Assembly: GCF_002706795.1 (NCBI RefSeq)
Contig: NZ_CP017705.1
Coordinates: 2,350,001-2,414,000 of the forward strand
DNA: 64,000 nt
Direction: 5' to 3'
Source: Brevibacillus laterosporus DSM 25
Lineage (GTDB): Bacteria; Bacillota; Bacilli; Brevibacillales; Brevibacillaceae
Within the stretch, counting starts at the first letter, position 1. Every line of letters starts with the position of its first letter. The notes under the pieces were generated by a model, which saw only the letters and a list, made by a program, of their open reading frames with translations, did not search any database and was not told where the DNA came from. Of the stretch, positions 18,468 to 27,000 are shown in pieces. The position numbers and the translations under genes are program-made.

Positions 18468-18917
18468 CTTTTTCTAACTAGGGTGCTTCTCAACGCTAAA
18501 AAACAGCTTGAGGAACACCTTGATTTGTTTTTCAAAGTCTTTAGTTGAGTATAAGGAATGATCTTCTAGATAAATCTTCATTACGAGTAACTTTTGACTA
18601 AATTCGATATCTTCTTTTTATGGGGTTGTGCTTCTCGATAACTTGTACATTCACATTTAACTAAAGGGTCTGAATTGCCCCATACTAGCATGATACCAGC
18701 CTCCTAGATGATCTTGTGTTTTGTAGTATGTGTAAATCCGAATGGCAAATTCTGATTACTTACCTCCTTTCATCTAATTCACAACACTCATCATTGATGT
18801 ACTGTTTCTACTTATTTGCACCCTAATATTAACAACAAAATCAATTGATGTAAATAAATGTTAAAAAATAAACTTTTAAGCTTTTTTCCTAACATGGTTT
18901 GTTTTTCTAACAAAAAA
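18468..18917. other. Intergenic stretch with two tiny minus-strand reading frames
   Basis: On the minus strand an ATG at 18691, eight bases after AGGAGG, opens 36 codons to 18581. Its stop overlaps a second ATG that opens 35 codons (MKIYLEDHSLYSTKDFEKQI...) to 18474. The ribosome-binding site and the TAATG overlap look gene-like, but the products are very short and unfamiliar. They may be the remains of a larger gene. Confidence 0.3.
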
Positions 18918-18957
18918 ATGATCCCCCATTTTACTTCAGAATGGGGGATCATTTTTT
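18918..18957 (-). terminator. Terminator of the Phr-like peptide gene
   Basis: ATGATCCCCCATT and AATGGGGGATCAT pair over 13 bases, with T runs on both strands. On the minus strand it begins a few bases after the stop of the peptide gene. Confidence 0.85.
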
Positions 18958-18961
18958 GATT

Positions 18962-19090
18962 TTATGCACCAATTTGGTCTGACATTTGCTTGATATATCC
19001 GGTATTTTCTTGAACAGGATGCAAGTTTGCACTTAACAATCCAAGGGTCATCATTACAGATAAAGATAAAATGGCAAGACGTTTCTTCAC
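18962..19090 (-). CDS. Phr-like secreted signalling-peptide precursor
   Basis: This is a 42-residue precursor starting at GTG with an ideal ribosome-binding site GGAGGTG five bases ahead. The N-terminus is basic (MKKRLAIL), followed by a hydrophobic export core and a likely cleavage near LLSA. A polar tail, HPVQENTGYIKQMSDQIGA, remains. This size and layout are those of Phr, NprX and PapR precursors, whose C-terminal five to ten residues become the signal. It is divergent from an HTH-TPR regulator, has its own consensus promoter, and is followed by a terminator. The mature sequence cannot be fixed from this window. It could be another small exported peptide, but the neighbour makes signalling the best reading. 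Confidence 0.72.
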   Translation of the reverse strand: MKKRLAILSLSVMMTLGLLSANLHPVQENTGYIKQMSDQIGA

Positions 19091-19132
19091 ACGAAAACAC
19101 CTCCGATCCAAATGTTGAAAAATAATAAATTC

Positions 19133-19161
19133 ATAGTATACTCATTACTAATTAATGTCAA
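19133..19161 (-). promoter_or_regulatory. Promoter of the Phr-like peptide gene
   Basis: On the minus strand a perfect -35 TTGACA (19156-19161) and a -10 TACTAT (19133-19138) are spaced by exactly 17 bases. The -10 lies about 40 bases before the GTG start. Confidence 0.75.
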
Positions 19162-19173
19162 TTTTTGAAAATT
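19160..19173. promoter_or_regulatory. Candidate operator between peptide gene and regulator
   Basis: AATTTT and AAAATT flank a TG centre. The site touches the -35 of the peptide promoter and lies 24 bases before the regulator start, a good place for the regulator to act on both genes. AT-rich sequence makes a chance match possible. Confidence 0.35.
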
Positions 19174-19197
19174 AAATCAATATTTGGAGTGATTTTG

Positions 19198-20469
19198 GTG
19201 AATGTGATTGGCAGTCAAATTAAACAAATCCGAATGAAACTAAATATGACACAAGGGGATGGGATATGCAGTCGTAGTTATATTAGTCAATTAGAAATGG
19301 GGTATTCATTGCCATTACCTGATCTACTTACCAAAATAGCTGAACGTTTACAAGTGCCTATGTCAGAGCTTTACGAAGACTGTAACCGAGAGGAAGTTAT
19401 AAAAGTAAATATACATAGGAATATTCGTGGTCTTATTGCCAATATTGAGGTATGTGACTGGAAAAAAGCACACAAGTATCTCTTTCGGCTTTCTGACGTG
19501 CAGCTAAACCAAGAAGAAAAAAGTATCTATGTATGGGGCAAAGGTGCTCTTGCACGATCCGAACAACACTTCTACCAGTCAGCAGCATATTTTTTAGAAA
19601 GTATCGAACTAGTGAGAGAAGCAAGTGATCCTGATCCATTACTTCTTATTCGTCCTTTGACTTCGCTAGGAGAACTATATGCCTCCATTGAACAACCTGA
19701 AAAGGCTATTTCTCATCTATATGAAGCACAAAAGCTAGCCCTCCAGCATGACATACATGGAATACCTCTAGTTACTCTTTACTACGCCCTTGGATATATG
19801 CATGAAAGACTTGGTGAATACCACTCTGGCCTAGAAAGATTCCGGCAGGCTGAGAAATTAAATATAGGCTACTCGTCACTTTACAAAAGTGGAGACATTT
19901 ATATGGGAATAGGCGTATGTTTGAGACATCTGAAGCAGTATGAAGAAGCAGAACAAGCTAACCGGAAGGCATTAAATATTTTAGAATATTATAATGATCC
20001 AAAAAAAGAAGCAAGAATCGCAGGGGTAAATAACAACTTAGGGATCATTTATAGATGTACAGAAAAATATGATCTAGCTATTTCACATCTTCAAAAAGCT
20101 ATTGAGATCCATAAAAGAATTGGATCGATCCACTGGCTTAACAATTCATGTATCGAACTTGCCAAAGTGTATAATCAATTAGGGAGATATGAAGAAGCAA
20201 AGTCTATATGCGAGGAAGTCATTGTTAATTACACTACAGAACATATATTAGCTGAAGCCTACTTAACAATAGCAGACTCTCTTTGTCATGTAGGTGAAAA
20301 AAGCCAAGCACTGGATTCAATAGAAAATGCCTTAGCTTATTTTTCACGAAAAACAAATAACCGATTCTTTGTAAAAGCTTCTAGCTTGGCTACTAAAATG
20401 GCATTACTATTTGGGGAAGAAGTAACTCATATTTATGATAAATACTTAGCAGCTCCTGGTGTTAAATAA
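19198..20469 (+). CDS. HTH-TPR regulator of the RRNPP (Rap/NprR/PlcR-like) type
   Basis: This is a 423-residue cytoplasmic regulator. The N-terminal Xre-type HTH (about residues 4-62: IGSQIKQIRMKLNMTQ... SRSYISQLEMG... LLTKIAERL) is followed by a string of tetratricopeptide repeats to the C-terminus (for example NNLGIIYRCTEKYDLAISHLQKAIEI and ELAKVYNQLGRYEEAKSICEEV). This is the build and length of NprR-type peptide-sensing regulators, whose TPR groove binds a re-imported peptide. The GTG at 19198 is chosen because TTTGGAG lies ahead of it; an ATG 33 bases upstream lacks a binding site. The divergent Phr-like gene is the obvious partner. Its targets are unknown; the C39-like peptidase gene downstream is one candidate. 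Confidence 0.8.
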   Translation: MNVIGSQIKQIRMKLNMTQGDGICSRSYISQLEMGYSLPLPDLLTKIAERLQVPMSELYEDCNREEVIKVNIHRNIRGLIANIEVCDWKKAHKYLFRLSDVQLNQEEKSIYVWGKGALARSEQHFYQSAAYFLESIELVREASDPDPLLLIRPLTSLGELYASIEQPEKAISHLYEAQKLALQHDIHGIPLVTLYYALGYMHERLGEYHSGLERFRQAEKLNIGYSSLYKSGDIYMGIGVCLRHLKQYEEAEQANRKALNILEYYNDPKKEARIAGVNNNLGIIYRCTEKYDLAISHLQKAIEIHKRIGSIHWLNNSCIELAKVYNQLGRYEEAKSICEEVIVNYTTEHILAEAYLTIADSLCHVGEKSQALDSIENALAYFSRKTNNRFFVKASSLATKMALLFGEEVTHIYDKYLAAPGVK

Positions 20470-20917
20470 CAATACCATTAACAACCTGCTCTGGAATACC
20501 TGGGCTTCTTATTTGATTGATAGAGTTCAACTTAAAAGTATACGAGAATGATTAAAGAAATTTTTTAAAAATAGTTGATTACCTTCTTAAGTCATTAATA
20601 TAAAAAAGAGAGAAATATTCTCCCCTTTGTTACATTGAACTTCTAATAAGAGTTGCTATATACATGCTTTAAGTAAGGAAATATGTAAAGCGTTTTTTAC
20701 CTGTTTCAAAATAACATCCTATAGAAGAGCTTTGTAATTTAAATGAATTCAGATCAAGAAAATTTGTTTAGCCCCAAAATGATGCTGGTATACACCTCCT
20801 TATCATAAATGGGATTTCACGGGCCTTTCATGTCTGACTCGTTACAGGAGATAAGCGGTAAATAAGAAAAAATAATTGTAGAATTAAAAATACGAACTAC
20901 AGAAAGCGGGGATAAGC
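20470..20917 (+). other. Intergenic stretch, no gene seen
   Basis: This is AT-rich sequence between the regulator and the peptidase gene. I found no strong hairpin, promoter or reading frame. The peptidase promoter should lie in its second half, and AAGCGGGGA lies just before that gene's start. Confidence 0.4.
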
Positions 20918-21544
20918 ATGAAGGCAGTACCTTACTTCTCTCAATGGGAGTCCCGTCAGTTAGTATCGGACTTTTTATCCGGCAAATTACATCCTGCTGA
21001 CGACCCCTTATGGCATCTGTCTGGCGCAGTTGACCGGGATGAATACGCTCATTGGAGCTTCCATATTTGTGGGATGGCCTGTTTAAAAATGCTGCTTGCG
21101 CATTGGCACAATCAGATTATTCCAACGATCGAACTGATGAAGCAGTGCCGGGATTATGGTGGATATGTTGTTCAAGAGGATGGGAGTATTAAAGGTCTGT
21201 TTTACCGTCCGTTTGTGTCTTTTATAGCCGAAAGATATGCACTCCAAGCAGAGGTTAAGGAGCATACACCCATTGAAGAGATTTATGATCTGCTTGATCA
21301 GGGGTATGTGTACATTGCTTCCGTTCATCCTACCATCCGTACGCCAGAGGTGACGCCGCCCAAGCAAGGAGGACATCTGGTGTATGTGTTCGGAAAAGAT
21401 GCTCAACGTCAGGAAATTATCTTCCACAATCCGTCTGGAAACACTGCTGCAAGTCAGGAAAATGTTCATCTCAGCTGTGAAGTATTTTCACGTTTTTATG
21501 CCAAGCGTGGAATTTTGATTAAAGACTCCAGAGCATCTGTTTGA
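20918..21544 (+). CDS. C39-like papain-fold peptidase domain protein
   Basis: This is a 208-residue protein without an obvious signal peptide. It has the catalytic pattern of C39-type cysteine peptidases: Cys in SFHICGMACLKMLLAHW (about residue 51), His in GGHLVYVFGKD (about residue 153), and Asn in FHNPSG (about residue 171). The fold is shared by bacteriocin-processing peptidases and by many uncharacterised enzymes. No ABC transporter is fused or adjacent, so a role in peptide export is not supported. Downstream lies a terminator and then an IS element. It may be expressed under the neighbouring peptide-sensing regulator, which is a guess from position. Confidence 0.7.
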   Translation: MKAVPYFSQWESRQLVSDFLSGKLHPADDPLWHLSGAVDRDEYAHWSFHICGMACLKMLLAHWHNQIIPTIELMKQCRDYGGYVVQEDGSIKGLFYRPFVSFIAERYALQAEVKEHTPIEEIYDLLDQGYVYIASVHPTIRTPEVTPPKQGGHLVYVFGKDAQRQEIIFHNPSGNTAASQENVHLSCEVFSRFYAKRGILIKDSRASV

Positions 21545-21717
21545 TGCCCATTGACGAAGCGAGTGTATTGTAAGCTGGACAATTATTTGTGATTATGACG
21601 TATGATAATCGCTTTGCGCCTTTGAGTAGAATCAGTCATAAGCGGGGAAAGCTATCTACTCCGTTTTGTCGTATCTACAACTTAAAGCATTAATTTAGAA
21701 CGTAATCTTTTGCTTAC

Positions 21718-21768
21718 AAGTCGAGCGAAGAACAGGTATCTAATCCTGTGTAGTCTCGGCTTTTTTGT
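21718..21768 (+). terminator. Probable terminator after the C39-like gene
   Basis: AAGTCGAG and CTCGGCTT pair, with G-U, around an inner ACAGG/CCTGT stem and are followed by TTTTTTG. Confidence 0.65.
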
Positions 21769-21924
21769 TGCATATAAATACAAAATTCAGACTAAATATT
21801 ATGCTTTTTCAAAAAATACTCGTTAGATTTTATATAGAAACCCCCATAGTATTGATATTATCCCCTTTTAGTAGACAGTAAGAAGCAAGACCCCTTACTG
21901 TATTAACTAGGAGGGGAATTTTCT

Positions 21925-22233
21925 ATGGGGGAAATTAGAAAAACATATTCAAAGGATTTTAAGTTAAAAGCCGTACGGCTTTATTTGAGCGGTGAACAAG
22001 GGTACAAAACACTTACAAGGGATCTCGGCATTAGTGACCCTTCTATTTTAAGAAGATGGGTTGATCATTATAGAAAGGAAGGTATACAGGGACTAGATGA
22101 AAAACGCGGGAGAACAAAAAATCCTCTTAGAGGAAGACCACGAATAAGGCCAGAGAGTACGGAGGAAGAGATAGTTCGATTACGTGCAGAGAACGAATTC
22201 TTAAAAAAGTGGCTAGGTCTAGAAAAGAGGTGA
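21925..22233 (+). CDS. IS3-family transposase OrfA
   Basis: This 102-residue protein has a helix-turn-helix (KDFKLKAVRLYLSGEQGYKTLTRDLGISDPSILRRWV) and a C-terminal leucine-rich helix (EEEIVRLRAENEFLKKWLGLE). It binds the IS ends. At 22203-22209 a slippery A-AAA-AAG lies in the overlap with orfB, so a -1 frameshift can make the full OrfAB transposase, as is known for this family. AGGAGGGGAA precedes the ATG. Confidence 0.92.
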   Translation: MGEIRKTYSKDFKLKAVRLYLSGEQGYKTLTRDLGISDPSILRRWVDHYRKEGIQGLDEKRGRTKNPLRGRPRIRPESTEEEIVRLRAENEFLKKWLGLEKR

Positions 22234-23108
22234 AACCGAAAGATAAATGCTGTTTTTTCGAGCTTATTAAAGAATTGTCTAAAAAGTATTCTATTACTTT
22301 ATTGTGTAAAATTACGAAAGTATCTCGTAGTGGTTTTTACAAGTGGCTTTCTCGTGAGAAACACCCCACCTCAAAACAATTGGTAAATGAAAAATTAAGA
22401 GAAATGATCATGGAGTGTCATCAAGAGGTCAAAGGTATTTACGGGTATCCCCGAATAAAAGTGTGGTTATTTAGAAGGTACGGGCTAAAAGTCAATCATA
22501 AACGTGTGTATCGCATTATGAAGGAACTTGGGATACAAGCGCTAATCCGTAAAAAACGAAAATTCTTTGGGCGCAAAGAGAAGGTTGTCATCTCCGAAAA
22601 CAAGCTGAATCGAAATTTTTGCGCCTCACGGCCAAATGAGAAATGGGCTACAGATATTACCTACATACTATTTAATGGTCGCCGTCTTTATCTGTCTGTC
22701 ATATACGACATGTATAACAACGAAGTTGTTGCCTACAAAACAAGCAAACGTAATGATTTACGACTCGTAATGGATACCGTAAAATTAGCGATTAAAAAGC
22801 GGGATGTAAGCGGAGTCCTCCTACACAGTGATCAAGGATACCAGTACACCTCAAAGCAGTATAACCAGTTCCTTCAGCAATATAAAATCGTAGCAAGTAT
22901 GTCTAGAAAAGGTAACTGTTTAGATAACGCCTGTATTGAGGGGTTCTTTGGGCATTTAAAAACAGAGTGTTTGTACCTTCATTCGTTTCAAACAGATAAA
23001 GAAGTGGAAGAAGCTCTTCACGGTTACATTAATTTCTATAATCAGCAACGGTTTCAATCTCGATTAAAAAACCTGAGTCCGATAGAATACCGAACTCAGG
23101 TAGCCTAG
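22209..23108 (+). CDS. IS3-family transposase OrfB (DDE integrase)
   Basis: This 299-residue protein has the HTH_21 segment (IMECHQEVKGIYGYPRIKVWL) and an rve-type DDE catalytic core: Asp in WATDITYI, Asp in LLHSDQGYQYTS, and Glu in NACIEGFFGHLKTE. All three acidic residues are present and the frame is open, so the enzyme is probably active. It lies in the -1 frame relative to orfA and is likely produced as a fusion through the slippery site. Confidence 0.93.
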   Translation: MARSRKEVKPKDKCCFFELIKELSKKYSITLLCKITKVSRSGFYKWLSREKHPTSKQLVNEKLREMIMECHQEVKGIYGYPRIKVWLFRRYGLKVNHKRVYRIMKELGIQALIRKKRKFFGRKEKVVISENKLNRNFCASRPNEKWATDITYILFNGRRLYLSVIYDMYNNEVVAYKTSKRNDLRLVMDTVKLAIKKRDVSGVLLHSDQGYQYTSKQYNQFLQQYKIVASMSRKGNCLDNACIEGFFGHLKTECLYLHSFQTDKEVEEALHGYINFYNQQRFQSRLKNLSPIEYRTQVA

Positions 23109-23305
23109 ATGGGGCTTGTTTAAAGTTGTCTACTTGACAGGGGCAAGATCAGTATGACACGGTTAGTAAACAAAAAAGAACCTAACCAATGCTACTTATG
23201 AATGAGGCATGTCTACGTATTTCTTGGTCAACGTAAGTCCATTTTTGTTACTGGAACACCTCATAAATCGCAGAAATAAACCTCATATAGCAAAGAAAAC
23301 ATACC

Positions 23306-23347
23306 TTGACAACCACCCTCAAAATATTGATAATAATAATCGTTTTC
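23306..23347 (+). promoter_or_regulatory. Promoter overlapped by a Fur box, upstream of the DoxX gene
   Basis: TTGACA (23306-23311) and GATAAT (23329-23334) are spaced by 17 bases. GATAATAATAATCGTTTTC at 23329-23347 matches most of the 19-base Fur consensus GATAATGATAATCATTATC and begins exactly at the -10. Iron-loaded Fur should block transcription. Confidence 0.8.
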
Positions 23348-23375
23348 AATTAAAAGAGGTGAGGAGTCTTACTGA

Positions 23376-23909
23376 ATGAATTTTTTCCATTCTTTCAAGC
23401 AGCACATTTTTCCTTTTCTTGTTGTACTTATGAGAATTGCCTTTGGGGGAGGGTGGTTGTTAGCTGGGGTGACCAAGATTACTGATAAGGGCTGGTTTCG
23501 GGAGCCGAGTGTTTTTCTACAGGACTATTTAGAAGCGGCTTTAACGAAACCGAATGTACCTGAGTTTTACAAGGAGTTTATCAAGCACGTATGTCTTCCT
23601 TATGTTGATTTTTATAATTATGTCATTCCCATCGTTCAGATTGTAATTGGTATTTTGTTGATTGTAGGTTTGTGTACATTACCAAGCATTCTTATTTGTT
23701 TATTTATGCATATTAATTTCATTTTGTCAGGCAACATGAATCTGCTCAGCCTTGTTCTTTATACAAGTGCCTTTGGTTTATTGCTCAGCGGTTCACATAC
23801 CTATTTGCTTAGTTTAGACCAATTGTTTAGACGCGTGCCTTCTTTTGCACAGAAGAGGATATCAAAATCCGATAATGTTACTCTGAATAACAGATCCTTG
23901 GTGAACTGA
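23376..23909 (+). CDS. DoxX-family membrane protein, iron-regulated
   Basis: This is a 177-residue integral membrane protein with about four hydrophobic helices. The N-terminal segment VLMRIAFGGGWLLAGVTKIT is typical of DoxX/DoxD-type proteins, a family that includes subunits of thiosulfate:quinone oxidoreductase and many small proteins of unknown role. No cofactor-binding motif is evident. AGGTGAGGAG precedes the ATG. The Fur box over its promoter implies expression under iron limitation. The next gene also has a Fur box and encodes a surface protein, so the two may act together at the envelope. A role in iron or haem handling is inference only. Confidence 0.75.
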   Translation: MNFFHSFKQHIFPFLVVLMRIAFGGGWLLAGVTKITDKGWFREPSVFLQDYLEAALTKPNVPEFYKEFIKHVCLPYVDFYNYVIPIVQIVIGILLIVGLCTLPSILICLFMHINFILSGNMNLLSLVLYTSAFGLLLSGSHTYLLSLDQLFRRVPSFAQKRISKSDNVTLNNRSLVN

Positions 23910-23958
23910 TACGTATTGGTAAGTAAACTCCTGTGTACATTTCATTTCTAAAAAAATA

Positions 23959-24023
23959 TTGACAGATTTTAAAAACTATTGAATAATTTGTTTTGAAATC
24001 TATTGATAATAATAATCATTATC
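23959..24023 (+). promoter_or_regulatory. Promoter and near-perfect Fur box upstream of the SLH protein gene
   Basis: TTGACA (23959-23964) and AATAAT (23982-23987) are 17 bases apart. GATAATAATAATCATTATC at 24005-24023 matches the 19-base Fur consensus at 18 positions and would lie around the transcription start. It lies 42 bases before the start codon. Confidence 0.85.
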
Positions 24024-24064
24024 ATATTTGTAGCTTATTGATAATAAGCGGGGGAGTAAACAAA

Positions 24065-27000
24065 ATGATACAGAAAAAGGCTATTTTTCATGTCCTGGTT
24101 TCAACGAGTCTTTTGACGTCTTTAGGATTACCGTCTTATGTGTCTGCGGCAGTAGAAGAGAATCTGATACGAGAAGAACAAGGAACGGAAAAAACGATCA
24201 CAGCGGATAAAACGGGAGGCTCTAAATCACATGCAAAAGGTGCGGGTATAGGGGACGGCTCAGTATCTCAAGGTGATGAAAGCGTAGTTACAGTGGACAG
24301 TCAGGAACCTAAGGCTGAAAAAGAAACAGTTGTGGACAGTCCAGAAGTCCAGACTGAAGAAAGCACAAGTCAGATAAGCACCGACGGCTCTCAGGATGAA
24401 GAAAGCACAAGTAAGGACAATACCCTCGAATCTCAGACGGAACAAGGCGAAAGTCAAGTGGTCACTCCAACACCTCAGTCAAATCCAGAGAATATAAATT
24501 TAAAGCCAGAAGCTACCACAATCGAGATAGAATCGGTAGAAGCCATTCCAGAATCAACTTATTCAAATCGGACATTTGCATTTAATTTTAATTTACCAAG
24601 TAATGTCACGGTTCAATTAAGCAACGGTAAAAAAATAGAATTATACGTCCGTTGGAGCTTTGACCAGTACAACCCTGACGATGTGAATAGTCAAACATTC
24701 ACGGCTGTGGGAGCGTTACGTGAAACTTCTTGGAGTTCAGCTCTTCCAGAAGGCATAACTAACACCAAGAATATGAAAGCGACAGCTAAAATTACAGTAT
24801 CGGCGGCAAAGCAGATCACGAGTGTGAATCAGCTAGCTGATATTGTTGAAAAAGAAAACGGCACAAGCTTTTATCAGTTGGGGTTACCAAATAGCGTAGA
24901 TGTAATTTTGGATGATAATACGACCCAATCGGTTGGGGTTTCTTGGGAACATGGAGATTATGACGAAAACAATCCGAATGCCCATACGGTTCAATTCTTA
25001 GGTAATTTGGGAGATCGATCTGGTTTGCCTACGGGAATTGCTAATAGCGATGGTGTTAAGGCGAAAATAAAGGTTTCCTTCAAAGATGCACGTACAATTA
25101 GTAGTCTTAAGCCTGTCGAAATCAACAATGTGTTAAGTGGAACTCCAAAAACAGAAGAAGCGCTGGGCTTGCCTGAACAGGTAGAGGCAGAACTGAGTGA
25201 CGGTAGCAAAGTTCAGGTGCCGATAGAATGGAATGTAGACGATAGTGCCTATGATCCTAACAATCCAGCAGAGCAGACTTTTAACGTGGCTGGTACATTA
25301 AAAAATATCCCGGCTGGCTTAAAGAATCCGAGTGAAGTAAAAGCGGAGGCGAAAGTAAAAGTCGCTGCTGCCCTTCAGATTACAAGTATTGACCCTGTAC
25401 TGGTGGCACAAGTACCTAACGGCATTAATAAAACAGCACTTGCTTTTTATCTGCCGAAGCAAGCAAATGTGACGTTAAGTAACGGTAAAACGGAAAAAGT
25501 GGATGTGACATGGGAGCTGGCAGCTTCAAATTACGACCCAGCTAATGAAAAACAACAAGCAGTGGAAGTAACAGGTAAGTTAGTTCACTTACCTGCCGGT
25601 GTTGCTGTACCTAGTCAAAAGGCAATTGCCAATATCTCAGTTAACGAAATGCGTTATGTGCAGTCGCTGAATCCGAACCCTGACATTACCGGAATCGTTA
25701 GCGGTACGAATGCTTCACCAGAAGCGCTACACCTTCCAAAGCAAGTAAGTGTCGCATTATCGGATGGAAATATCATCAATGCAGACGTGCAGTGGGATTT
25801 ACATAACATTAGCTATGAAAAAGGTAATGCCAAAGCACAGGATTTTACGGTAACGGGAACATTGATTAATCTTCCTGTCGGAGTAAAAGGCAACAATGTC
25901 GAGGCAAAAGTTAACGTCAAGGTTGAGGCAAAGATTGAGCCTACTGTAAATGTGGGAGTTACGATGAGTGATGTATCTGTCGAGAGGCAAGGACGAGATA
26001 CGACCGAGGTACTTGGTGAATATTTCCTGCCTTTATCTGGAGATGTTACAGGCTCGAATGGACAACCAATCAATGGACCTGGAACGGCGCTTTTGGTGCT
26101 ACAAATGTACATCAACAATGTGGAAGTAAATACAGTTGACTACTTAGGTCGCCAATTAGCATTAAACCACAAGCTATATGTGGGCTGGAAGAACGAAAAT
26201 GTGCTGGCCGAAATAGAAAATGTGCTGAAAGCAGCCTTATTACATCATCCTGAGGGTAGAAATTATGAAGTTATCACCTCCTCGTCACCAGCGGGAATTA
26301 TTATTAAGCAAAAGCCAGGAACAGGCAACAACGCTAGTATCATTCTCAATGTGATAGAGAATGGCAAGGGTTCGGCAGTCGAGGGTCTGACATGGGGAGA
26401 TTTGGAGACGAGAACGGAAGGAAGCTTTGGTATTGTTGGGCAAAAAGCTAGGTTCAGCACCCAAGTTCAGACTGGGGCAAATACAGCGGGAAATCTTGTT
26501 GTCCATATCGCTGATGGCAAAATCGATAAGCAAATCGCTGTGACGGTAGAGGCGAATGATGATACTGCTGCTGTTGCTCAGAAGGTAGCGAACCGTCTAG
26601 CAGCAGACTACGGAATAGCCCATGCATATGCGGTAAACACCCAAGGAAGTAAGATTACATTCGATGCCCTCCAAGAAGGTGCAAAAGACTTGAAGGTTGA
26701 GGTAAAAACAGTCACTGACACAGGAAGCAAGCCGGATGTAGGCACAGGTGGCGAGGAGAAAGAGAAAGAGAAAGAACCAGAGAAAGACAGAGATAAAGAA
26801 CCAGAGAAAGATAAAGAGAAAGAACCGGATAAAGACAAAGATAAAGAGCCAGAGAAAGACAGAGATAAGGAACCGGAGAAAGATAGAGATAAAGAACCGG
26901 GGAAAGACAAGGATAAAGAGAAGAAACCAGATAAAGAGACGGATAAGGATAAAGATAGAGATAGAGGCAAAGACAGGGATAGGGATAGAGACAGAGACAC

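Larger units (their letters stand above)
21859..23145 (+). mobile_element. Complete IS3-family insertion sequence
   Basis: About 1.29 kb with two overlapping transposase frames. The ends are related inverted repeats: TATCCCCTTTTAGTAGACA on the left and, read inward, TGCCCCTGTCAAGTAGACA on the right (12 of 19 bases equal, with AGTAGACA identical). The outermost bases are not certain. A GAT triplet occurs in both flanks, but a clean target duplication is not evident. The element sits between genes and interrupts nothing recognisable. Confidence 0.88.

Noticed and set aside
21546-23375. IS3 element interrupting a gene
   Set aside because: Neither flank contains coding sequence that would join across the element.
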